A stretch of DNA of 5,700 bases from CAYGUI01 sp964353115 (GCA_964353115.1 CAYGUI010000075.1:1-5700), one strand, 5' to 3'; positions 1 to 5,430 are shown, counted from the first letter of the stretch. Program-made: numbers and translations. Notes: a model not told the origin generated them from the letters alone.

Positions 1-438
1 TTCATGAATTTGGTATTCAGCAACAAGAGTTTTATTTAATTTTTTAGAAAAACTTTCTTCAATTTTTTTCTTTTGTTCTTGTGATAAATTCTCACTGGAA
101 ATAAACAAAACTTCTTGTTTATTTTCAAATTTTAACTTTAGACCTTTAAATAATATCGCTACTTTTTCAATTAAAAAAATCCTGCCATTTAATAACAAAA
201 TTTGTAAAAAATTAAAAAAGTAATGATCAAAATAATCATCTTCAAAACTTTTTAAAAAGTCTAATCTTTGCTCAAAATCAAGATCAGGGCATGAAAAAAG
301 GCGCAACACCCTTTCATCAGATAATAATTTAGATGCATTAGAAAGCATAATTTCCCATTCACCCAAATTATTTTCTTTTTGAGCAAAATTAAAGGCTGCC
401 TCGGCATATTTTTTTGCAACTACTGTACTTTGAGCCAT
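1..438 (-). CDS. atpH: AtpH, ATP synthase subunit delta, N-terminal 146 residues (cut by window edge)
   Basis: An open frame runs from the ATG at 436-438 to base 1 without a stop, giving 146 residues; about 30 more would be expected (E. coli 177). The start MAQSTVVAKKYAEAAFNFA lines up with MSEFITVARPYAKAAFDFA of E. coli delta, and LLLNGR (81-86) matches the conserved ENGR turn. ENLSQEQKKKIEESFSKKLNK marks the start of the C-terminal domain. In the family delta sits on top of F1 and joins it to the b stalk. There is no clear Shine-Dalgarno in the 16-bp gap after atpF, so translation may depend on ribosomes leaving atpF. GC is only about 26% by hand count, with many Phe, Lys, Leu and Asn residues, in sharp contrast to atpF next to it. 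Confidence 0.95.
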   Translation of the reverse strand, partial: MAQSTVVAKKYAEAAFNFAQKENNLGEWEIMLSNASKLLSDERVLRLFSCPDLDFEQRLDFLKSFEDDYFDHYFFNFLQILLLNGRIFLIEKVAILFKGLKLKFENKQEVLFISSENLSQEQKKKIEESFSKKLNKTLVAEYQIHE

Positions 439-454
439 TTTATTTTTAAAGTTT

Positions 455-934
455 TTAAACTATTCTTTCTTCTTTTAATAAGCTATCGATAAGAGCATCA
501 TTAACTTTAGGATTAATGTTATCCTTCAAAATTTGCTTAGCACAAAGGATAGATAAATTAGCTGCCTGCTGTTGTAAATCTTTAACAACCAGCATGCGCT
601 CTTGAGCTATCAACTCTTCAGCATTAGCTAATATCTTGCTTCCCCTATGCTTTGCTTCAACTTCTGCATCTTCAATAACCTGCTGAGCTCTTACATGCGC
701 TGTATTTAAAATATGCTGAGCTTTTTCACGAGCTTCTTGCAAATTTGCTGCAACTTTCTCTTGTGCACGCTTAAGCTCGTAATGACCACGCTCACCAGCT
801 GCTAAGCCATCAGCAATTTTTTGCTCACGCTCTTGCATTGCTTGTACGATATGTGGCCATACAAACTTCATCGTAAAACCAACAAAGATCATAAAAGTTA
901 TAGCCTGACCAATTAATGTCATGTTAATAGACAT
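455..934 (-). CDS. atpF: AtpF, ATP synthase subunit b (peripheral stalk)
   Basis: The 159-residue protein (E. coli 156) aligns without gaps at the N-terminus: MSINMTLIGQAITF against MNLNATILGQAIAF, which also fixes the start at 932-934. A single membrane helix covers about 5-25, followed by WP (26-27) and conserved Arg36. The rest is a long charged helix (about 33-125) with IADGLAAGERGHYELKRA near its start and many Ala at regular spacing, typical of the right-handed coiled coil of the b dimer. The C-terminal part (about 126-159) would bind delta. In the family b links subunit a to the F1 head and stops it from rotating. A GAGG site lies seven bases before the ATG. It sits 30 bp after atpE and 16 bp before atpH. 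Sampled GC is about 40%, the highest of the atp genes here. Confidence 0.97.
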   Translation of the reverse strand: MSINMTLIGQAITFMIFVGFTMKFVWPHIVQAMQEREQKIADGLAAGERGHYELKRAQEKVAANLQEAREKAQHILNTAHVRAQQVIEDAEVEAKHRGSKILANAEELIAQERMLVVKDLQQQAANLSILCAKQILKDNINPKVNDALIDSLLKEERIV

Positions 935-964
935 TATAAAACCTCGTTTTAATAAATTTTTATA

Positions 965-1285
965 TTAAGCCTTAGCTTTTTCCACAATAATAGTGTTTTG
1001 AGCTGTAGTTTTAGTATCTAGACTTTTAGTAAATGGATTTGCAAAAATCAATAATAAAGCTAACGCAACACCAATCATTGAAATCGCATCAAGCAATGCA
1101 GCTATTACGAAGAACTTTGTTTGCAATGTAGAATCCATCTCTGGCTGTCTTGCAACGCTTTCAATAAACTTACCACCCAATAAAGAAAATCCTATAGCCG
1201 TACCAAATGCAGCAAAAGCGATAATTATCGCAACAGCTATAATTGTTGTTGAATTTAACTGTGTTAACAAAGCTAAAGTATTCAT
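965..1285 (-). CDS. atpE: AtpE, ATP synthase subunit c (proton-type c-ring), with C-terminal extension
   Basis: A hairpin of two membrane helices makes up the protein. Helix 1 (about 16-38) carries AFAAFGTAIGFSLLGGKF, the polar loop ARQPEM is at 45-50, and helix 2 (about 57-83) holds the proton-carrying Asp66 in LLDAISMIG. The Asp and the lack of the Na+-binding Gln/Glu-Ser set point to proton coupling. In the family the subunit forms the rotating ring that carries protons past subunit a. At 106 residues it is longer than E. coli (79): a few residues at the N-terminus and a tail of about 21 after FANPF (residues 86-106, TKSLDTKTTAQN then IIVEKAKA). This tail would lie on the periplasmic side. 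The usual Pro three residues after Asp is Ser69, and two glycines of the helix 1 spine are Ala23 and Ser34. The frame is clean to the TAA, so the tail is not a frameshift artefact of an obvious kind. Confidence 0.97.
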   Translation of the reverse strand: MNTLALLTQLNSTTIIAVAIIIAFAAFGTAIGFSLLGGKFIESVARQPEMDSTLQTKFFVIAALLDAISMIGVALALLLIFANPFTKSLDTKTTAQNTIIVEKAKA

Positions 1286-1290
1286 TTCTA

Positions 1291-1297
1291 TCTCCTA
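1291..1297 (-). promoter_or_regulatory. Strong ribosome-binding site of atpE
   Basis: The minus strand reads TAGGAGA with AGGAG six bases before the ATG of atpE, after an AT-rich, U-rich leader in the 30-bp gap. It is the best site among the atp genes here. That agrees with the need for about ten c subunits per enzyme against one a subunit. The E. coli atpE start has a comparable U-rich translation enhancer, but equivalence is inferred. Confidence 0.7.
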
Positions 1298-1315
1298 TTA
1301 ATTACAAACTAAAAA

Positions 1316-2086
1316 TTAATGCGACTTATGAGCCAAACTACAATAAACTATAGTCAACATCATAAATATAAATGCCTGCAATGTAATCACAAGAATGTGA
1401 AAAATTGCCCACGGCGTTCCTAAAATCCATTGCACACTAGGTGGCAACAGAGCAATTAGAATAAATATCAATTCTCCGGCATACATGTTACCAAAAAGAC
1501 GAAGAGCCAATGATAATGGTTTTGCTAAATCCTCAATTATTCGCAAAGCAATATTAAAGGGTATCAAAATTTTAACGTCAAAAGGATGCAAAATAATATC
1601 TTTTCCGTACCCCTTTAAACCTTTACCTTTTATATTGTAAAAAATAACAATAAAAAATACTGAAAAGGATAATCCCAAAGTAAGATTTAAATCAGCAGTG
1701 GGAACAGCTCTCAAGTAATGAATGCCAAATTTATTAGCAAGCCACGGTAAAAGATCAACTGGAAGTAAATCCATAAAGTTCATCAAAAATACCCAGCAAA
1801 AAATAGTAAGTGATAATGATGCTAAAAACTTATCTTCTTTATGAAATGTATCACGTACTTGATTCGCTACGAAATCAACAATAATTTCTACAAAATTCTG
1901 TAACTTACCTGGAACACCAGAAGTAGCTCTTCGAGCAACAAGAGCAAAAATCCCTATGAAAACTAGACCTAATATACCAGATATTAGTAAAGTATCAATA
2001 TTTAACGTATAAAATCCAGATCCAATAGTTAAATTAGTTAAATGATGCTGTATATATTGTGAACTATCTAACGGAGCTGCTGCCAT
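1316..2086 (-). CDS. atpB: AtpB, ATP synthase subunit a (proton channel stator)
   Basis: Starting at the ATG at 2084-2086 the protein has 256 residues (E. coli 271). The beginning, MAAAPLDSSQYIQHHLTNL, matches the family N-terminus. An ATG 78 bases further upstream (2162-2164) would add 26 residues unlike any subunit a and lies inside atpI, so it was not chosen. The last two helices are nearly identical to E. coli: the essential Arg is residue 196 in ALRLFGNMYAGELIFILIA, with Asn200 and Glu205; His230 and Gln237 lie in the final PWAIFHILVITLQAFIFMML segment. In the family this subunit forms the two half-channels and the Arg faces the Asp of the c-ring, driving rotation. The start overlaps the atpI stop by 19 bp and lacks a clear Shine-Dalgarno, so initiation is probably coupled to atpI. 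atpE follows after 30 bp. Confidence 0.97.
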   Translation of the reverse strand: MAAAPLDSSQYIQHHLTNLTIGSGFYTLNIDTLLISGILGLVFIGIFALVARRATSGVPGKLQNFVEIIVDFVANQVRDTFHKEDKFLASLSLTIFCWVFLMNFMDLLPVDLLPWLANKFGIHYLRAVPTADLNLTLGLSFSVFFIVIFYNIKGKGLKGYGKDIILHPFDVKILIPFNIALRIIEDLAKPLSLALRLFGNMYAGELIFILIALLPPSVQWILGTPWAIFHILVITLQAFIFMMLTIVYCSLAHKSH

Positions 2087-2424
2087 ATAATAAAAACCCA
2101 ACTGGTAACAAGAGTTATAAAATATCCGCCAAAAATTGTTACTGGCGGGAATTTTATGCAACATAATCCTATCACAAACAAGGAAATAGTCAAAAGAAAT
2201 TTACTTATTTCTGCTAAAAAAAACCGCTTAACTGCAAGCTCAGGATAACCAAAACTAGGTCTTAAACTGATAATTGCAAAAACAATATGAGAGATAGGGA
2301 TTATTAAACCACCCCAGAGCGCGCCCAGAATCAAATACTTACTTTGCCAGAAAAAACTTTGTATAACAGCAAAAAGCAGTTGATAAAGACATATTTTGTT
2401 AATTAACTGGCCTTTGTTTTTCAC
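2068..2424 (-). CDS. atpI: AtpI, ATP synthase assembly/accessory membrane protein (subunit I)
   Basis: The 118-residue protein (E. coli 126) has four predicted membrane helices at about 11-25, 31-52, 70-90 and 94-115. It aligns loosely with AtpI through the helix 1 LYQLL (13-17), the GALWGGLIIPISHIVFA segment (34-50) and the AEISKFLLT segment (71-79; E. coli GEAFKVLAM). AtpI sequences are poorly conserved, and position directly before atpB is strong support. In other bacteria it helps assemble the c-ring and may bind Mg2+; it is not part of the finished enzyme. The start is GTG (2422-2424), since an in-frame TAG lies only 12 bases upstream and no ATG is available in the first part. It overlaps the unknown upstream gene by 26 bp and atpB by 19 bp. 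The weak start, non-ATG codon and hairpin suggest low translation, as expected for a non-stoichiometric accessory protein. Confidence 0.9.
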   Translation of the reverse strand: MKNKGQLINKICLYQLLFAVIQSFFWQSKYLILGALWGGLIIPISHIVFAIISLRPSFGYPELAVKRFFLAEISKFLLTISLFVIGLCCIKFPPVTIFGGYFITLVTSWVFIIWQQLR

Positions 2425-2923
2425 AGAATGATTCTAGCACACTTATCATTCCATCCAAAAGACCTTTTTCTTGATTTTCGAATTCTGTTTTATCTATCTC
2501 TTCACGCGCTATTTTTGCTGCACATTCATTTAACTGAAGCCTACTCCATTCAAAATCATAGCACTCCCAATATTGTGGGACACGACCAAATACTTGATTT
2601 GTTGTAGCATAATCGATGCCATCGCGCATCAACTCCCATTTTTTATTGGGATTTTCTGATAGATATTTAATAATAAGGTCGCGTGATTTATGAATAACTC
2701 TTTGAAATACTACTTCTTTTTTTTCTGGATAATACTCAAAAAAACAATCAAAATGCGTATTTTTTACTAGCTCATCTTCTGCCAGATATTTAGCATACTT
2801 TTCAAGCCAAATAAGAGAATTGTGCGCATGAACACGAGCATAATTATCTATTTTCCTATTTATATAATGATCGGCTTTAGATTTGATTTGTAAACTTCTT
2901 TGATATTTTTGATACTGCTGCAT
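2399..2923 (-). CDS. Unrecognised 174-residue soluble protein, first cistron before atpI
   Basis: I do not recognise this protein. It is probably a real gene: the ATG (2921-2923) has a GGAG site (2929-2932) five bases upstream, a good promoter precedes it, and it fills the space between parB and atpI on the same strand. Its GC (about 33%) is like its neighbours. The protein has no signal peptide and no membrane segment and looks mainly helical and cytoplasmic. It is rich in charged and aromatic residues: 12 Tyr, 4 Trp (39, 96, 119, 126) and 4 Cys (60, 121, 134, 167). The Cys spacing does not form a zinc-ribbon pattern. A compact aromatic part, VPQYWECYDFEWSRLQLNEC (115-134), may be the core, followed by an acidic helix (140-153). 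Its end overlaps atpI by 26 bp, so its translation is probably coupled to that of atpI. A role tied to ATP synthase or to ParAB is possible from position only. Confidence 0.8.
   Translation of the reverse strand: MQQYQKYQRSLQIKSKADHYINRKIDNYARVHAHNSLIWLEKYAKYLAEDELVKNTHFDCFFEYYPEKKEVVFQRVIHKSRDLIIKYLSENPNKKWELMRDGIDYATTNQVFGRVPQYWECYDFEWSRLQLNECAAKIAREEIDKTEFENQEKGLLDGMISVLESFCEKQRPVN
2426..2451 (-). promoter_or_regulatory. Inverted repeat abutting the atpI start codon
   Basis: Perfect 7-bp arms, GAATGAT (2426-2432) and ATCATTC (2445-2451), enclose 12 bases and end one base before the GTG of atpI (2422-2424). In mRNA this could form a hairpin over the ribosome-binding region of atpI, which has no clear Shine-Dalgarno. 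Ribosomes finishing the upstream gene would open it, which would couple the two genes. It is inside coding sequence, the arms are AT-rich, and no poly-U follows, so it is not a terminator. Function is inferred. Confidence 0.35.
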
Positions 2924-2955
2924 AACATCTCCATACTACAACTACCTATATTTTA

Positions 2956-2984
2956 GTTATAGTACAAAGAGTTATATTTATCAA
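2956..2984 (-). promoter_or_regulatory. Predicted sigma70 promoter heading the unknown gene and atp operon
   Basis: On the minus strand TTGATA (2979-2984) is followed by 17 bp and TATAAC (2956-2961), 5 of 6 matches to each consensus box at ideal spacing. The -35 box overlaps the TGA stop of parB. Transcription would start near 2949, about 25 nt before the ATG of the 174-codon gene. No terminator or other clear gap lies between here and atpH, so this is the best candidate for the main promoter of the ATP synthase operon as seen in this window. Confidence 0.6.
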
Positions 2985-3904
2985 TTTATTCGACTAAGTA
3001 TTCCTTCTAATTCATCCACATTATGATACTTTATGGCAAGAATACCCTTTCCGCTGTTTTGATGAGTGATCTTAACTTCAGCAGCTAATTTTTGCGATAA
3101 ATCATCCTGCAAATTTTTTATATTTGGATCTATTGTTTGTGTAGCTACTTTTAAAATACCACGAGGCTCTAAGCATTGTTGAACTGCTTTTTCTGTTTCA
3201 CGAACAGAAGCTCCGTGTGCAACAATCCACTTAGCAATCCGCAATTGATCAGAATCTTCTAATGAAATTAATGCTCGCGCATGACCCATATCAATATCGC
3301 CATTTTCGACCATTTTTTGCACAGCTGGCACGAGCGTTAATAAACGAAGTAAATTAGTCACTGTACTTCTAGATTTGCCAACAGTATCAGAAACTTCAGT
3401 CTGCGTCAGATCAAACTCATCAATTAATCTTTGTAACCCTCGAGCTTCTTCTAGAGGATTAAGATCTTCGCGTTGTATATTTTCAACAATTGCCGATGCG
3501 AGTGCTGCTTGATTAGAAATATCCTTCACAACGGCTGGAATTTCAATTAACCCAGCAATTTGTGAAGCACGCCATCTACGCTCACCAGCAATAATCTCAT
3601 ACATATCACCACTTGGAGCTGGACGTAAAACTATCGGCTGCAATACCCCTTGCTGCTTAATGGAATTTGCTAAATCTTGTATTTTTTCAGAATTAAAAAC
3701 ACGGCGCGGTTGATAAGGACAGGGAGTTATCTTATCTATAGCAATAAAACTTAAGCTAGAATTACCAGACTGAGTTTTATTTTTTTTAACTTCGCTTTCC
3801 TTCTCAACAAACAAATCATCATCTTTATTAAGCAAATCATCAAGACCTGAATCGCTTAATAAAAATTTTAAACTATTTTCTTTTAAACCTTTTTGATTAG
3901 ACAT
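2981..3904 (-). CDS. parB: ParB (Spo0J), CTP-dependent centromere-binding protein
   Basis: The protein has 307 residues, usual for chromosomal ParB. Domains in order: a divergent N-terminal peptide (1-50), the CTPase/ParB domain with YQPRR (64-68), GERRWRAS (107-114) and ENIQREDLNPLEEA (141-154), a helix-turn-helix around 166-186 (LTQTEVSDTVGKSRSTVTN) and a C-terminal dimerisation domain ending DELEGILSRI. In the family, ParB loads at parS, slides as a CTP-bound clamp and stimulates ParA ATPase. The ATG start (3902-3904) has a GGGAG site seven bases upstream. The N-terminal GLGRGLDALL peptide that normally activates ParA is not recognisable here; residues 5-16 read KGLKENSLKFLL. The stop codon overlaps the -35 box of the next promoter. 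No full parS site was found in the window, only a shortened parS-like inverted repeat inside this gene. Confidence 0.97.
   Translation of the reverse strand: MSNQKGLKENSLKFLLSDSGLDDLLNKDDDLFVEKESEVKKNKTQSGNSSLSFIAIDKITPCPYQPRRVFNSEKIQDLANSIKQQGVLQPIVLRPAPSGDMYEIIAGERRWRASQIAGLIEIPAVVKDISNQAALASAIVENIQREDLNPLEEARGLQRLIDEFDLTQTEVSDTVGKSRSTVTNLLRLLTLVPAVQKMVENGDIDMGHARALISLEDSDQLRIAKWIVAHGASVRETEKAVQQCLEPRGILKVATQTIDPNIKNLQDDLSQKLAAEVKITHQNSGKGILAIKYHNVDELEGILSRIN
3191..3209. other. parS-like inverted repeat inside parB (tentative)
   Basis: The 19 bp TTCTGTTTCACGAACAGAA have perfect 7-bp arms (TTCTGTT and AACAGAA) around a 5-bp centre. They contain one exact nine-base part of the parS consensus TGTTTCACGTGAAACA (3194-3202, TGTTTCACG). 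The second half looks like parS with three bases (TGA) removed. The DNA encodes SVRETE of ParB, a conserved protein stretch, so codon constraint may explain the similarity. Known ParB proteins need the full 16-bp spacing, so function is doubtful. Confidence 0.2.
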
Positions 3905-3921
3905 TATCTTGCTCCCTAAGA

Positions 3922-4710
3922 TTAATCTGCGTAAGCTTCAACACGAGATTTTTGCTTTTCTAAAAACTCCACAGCCAAAGACTTATATGCAAAAGCTCCT
4001 CGTGATTGTTCATCATATTTCATAATCGACATACCATAACTTGGGGCTTCCGCTAAACGTACATTTCTTGGAATTGCAGTATTATAAATTTTATCACCAA
4101 AATATTCTAACAACTGCTCAGAAACCTGAATAGCCAGTTTATTACGGGAATCATACATTGTGCGCAACAAACCCTCTATTTTTAAACTAGGATTTACTTT
4201 TTTTCTAATACCTTCTATTGTCGTAATTAAGGCAGCTAAACCTTCTAACGCGTAGTACTCACACTGTATGGGTATTAAAACGCTATCTGAGCAAACCAAC
4301 GAGTTGACTGTTAGCATATTTAATGATGGCGGACAATCGATAAAAATAAAATCGTAATACTCGGCAATTTCAGCCAAGCGATTTTTCAAAGTTTTATCTT
4401 TATAGGCTGAATCTAAAAGACCAACCTCTGCATTAGTTAAATTGCTATTAGCTGGTAATAAATCATAACCATTTTCTGTAGATACTACAGCCTCTTCTAC
4501 TTTAATATCAATATTTAATAAAATATCAGTAACTGTATAGTTTAATTTATTTTTATTTACACCACTCCCCATGGTGGCATTACCCTGTGGATCAAAATCA
4601 ACAACCAAAATGGCAAGGTTTGAAGCAGCTAAAGATGCTGCTAAATTAACACAACTAGTTGTTTTTCCCACACCTCCCTTTTGATTTGTAACTGCAATTA
4701 TTTTTGCCAC
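3922..4710 (-). CDS. parA: ParA (Soj), chromosome-partitioning Walker-type ATPase
   Basis: This 262-residue protein is a chromosomal ParA/Soj. The deviant Walker A motif KGGVGKTT is at residues 11-18, with the signature Lys11 and the catalytic-loop Lys16. The A' motif DFDPQGN is at 38-44 and Walker B IDCPPSL at 124-130. PRNVRLAEAPSYG near the C-terminus is also typical. In the family, ParA binds DNA non-specifically as an ATP-bound dimer and is released when ParB stimulates ATP hydrolysis, which moves the origin region through the cell. The short N-terminus, lacking a helix-turn-helix, marks the chromosomal rather than the long plasmid P1/F type. The start is GTG with a strong AAGGAG site. 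parB follows after 17 bp, and rsmG lies 16 bp upstream, so the three are probably co-transcribed. No key residue is missing. Confidence 0.98.
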   Translation of the reverse strand: MAKIIAVTNQKGGVGKTTSCVNLAASLAASNLAILVVDFDPQGNATMGSGVNKNKLNYTVTDILLNIDIKVEEAVVSTENGYDLLPANSNLTNAEVGLLDSAYKDKTLKNRLAEIAEYYDFIFIDCPPSLNMLTVNSLVCSDSVLIPIQCEYYALEGLAALITTIEGIRKKVNPSLKIEGLLRTMYDSRNKLAIQVSEQLLEYFGDKIYNTAIPRNVRLAEAPSYGMSIMKYDEQSRGAFAYKSLAVEFLEKQKSRVEAYAD

Positions 4711-4716
4711 GGCATG

Positions 4717-4722
4717 CTCCTT
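4717..4722 (-). promoter_or_regulatory. Strong Shine-Dalgarno fixing the GTG start of parA
   Basis: The minus strand reads AAGGAG six bases before the GTG at 4708-4710. No in-frame ATG precedes the Walker A loop, and the resulting N-terminus MAKIIAVTNQKGG is the standard one for the family. This supports GTG as the true start. Confidence 0.85.
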
Positions 4723-4726
4723 TCTC

Positions 4727-5350
4727 TTATTTTATTTTTTTTAATACAACTAGTTCTTGATTAATAATAGCATCTATTACAAAGTCTATGCCAATATCAT
4801 CTTTTTCTTTATCTAACAAGCTTTTATTCTTAAATGTAATAAATTTTGTATCTTCTTTCGATAAATGCTTAGTTAGTTCTAAAAATTTTTTCAGGCCAGA
4901 AAAAGCCTTAGAAATTATAATATCAAAGAAAAAATTTTCCCTATAACTTTCAATCTTCTCTGGAACTACAACACAATTTTTAAGCTCCAATTCTATTATA
5001 ATTTGCTGTAAAAATTTAAGCTTTTTATCAACGATATCACACAAATAAAATTTTGCATCAGGACAGGCTATCGCTAAAATTATGCCTGGAATTCCTGCAC
5101 CCGTGCCAACATCAATTATTTTAAAATTATTTTTAATATCGATATACTTAACAACGTCTAGTGATTCAAAAATATGACGCTCTAAAATATCAGTAGGATT
5201 TGTTATATTCGTTAAGTTATAAACTTTATTCCATTTTAGTAATAAATTTATATATGAAAGTATTTTATTTACTTGATTATCAGAAAACGCCAAGTTATTG
5301 TTCTCAATATATTGGCGCAATAATTTATTGATATTTTCGTTGTTCTTCAC
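4727..5350 (-). CDS. rsmG: RsmG (GidB), 16S rRNA m7G527 methyltransferase
   Basis: The predicted protein has 207 residues, the same length as E. coli RsmG, and aligns along its whole length. Visible family marks are KWNKVYNLTNI (39-49), the ERHIFESL segment (57-64, RHxxDS in relatives), the SAM-binding loop DVGTGAGIPG (80-89) and ISKAFSGL (146-153, usually SRAF). In the family this enzyme methylates N7 of G527 in the 530 loop of 16S rRNA using S-adenosylmethionine; loss of it is linked to low-level streptomycin resistance. The start is a GTG (5348-5350) with only a weak GAG-type Shine-Dalgarno; the N-terminus is in register with relatives. The gene follows mnmG after 104 bp and precedes parA by 16 bp. 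Its GC is about 26% by hand count, well below atpF or parB, with very many Lys, Asn and Ile residues. That fits AT drift in a weakly constrained gene. Confidence 0.96.
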   Translation of the reverse strand: MKNNENINKLLRQYIENNNLAFSDNQVNKILSYINLLLKWNKVYNLTNITNPTDILERHIFESLDVVKYIDIKNNFKIIDVGTGAGIPGIILAIACPDAKFYLCDIVDKKLKFLQQIIIELELKNCVVVPEKIESYRENFFFDIIISKAFSGLKKFLELTKHLSKEDTKFITFKNKSLLDKEKDDIGIDFVIDAIINQELVVLKKIK

Positions 5351-5401
5351 GCGCTACTCTAAATATTTTAAATAATTACTAAAAAATATGAATTGTAGCA
5401 C

Positions 5402-5430
5402 AGTATAAATTGGAGTTCGTATTTTCACAA
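5402..5430 (-). promoter_or_regulatory. Predicted sigma70 promoter for rsmG-parA-parB
   Basis: On the minus strand TTGTGA (5425-5430) is followed by exactly 17 bp and TATACT (5402-5407). This is 4 of 6 matches to the -35 consensus and 5 of 6 to the -10 consensus, at the ideal spacing. Transcription would start near 5395, leaving a leader of about 45 nt before the GTG of rsmG. It lies in the 104-bp mnmG-rsmG gap (5351-5454), which otherwise holds no gene and no clear terminator. In an AT-rich genome such matches arise by chance fairly often, so this is a sequence-based prediction. Confidence 0.5.

Noticed and set aside
247..260. Perfect 14-bp palindrome ACTTTTTAAAAAGT
   Set aside because: It is a low-complexity A/T run inside atpH coding sequence, expected by chance at this base composition, with no loop or context for function.
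965..1285. Sodium-dependent c subunit
   Set aside because: The carboxylate is Asp66 in LLDAISMI, and the Gln and Glu-Ser residues of Na+-binding c subunits are absent.
1847..1862. Possible parS site, TGTATCACGTACTTGA
   Set aside because: Only 10 of 16 bases match parS. The left half is good but the right half has one match in six, and it lies in atpB coding sequence.
2087..2164. Upstream in-frame ATG that would extend AtpB by 26 residues
   Set aside because: The extra residues do not resemble the subunit a N-terminus, lie fully inside atpI, and the AGGA-like sequence is only about two bases from that ATG. MAAAPLDSSQYIQHHL matches the family start.
2946..2962. Inverted repeat CTATA...TATAG over the -10 box as an operator
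   Set aside because: Arms are only 5 bp of A/T-rich sequence and overlap the promoter hexamer itself, so chance is the better explanation.
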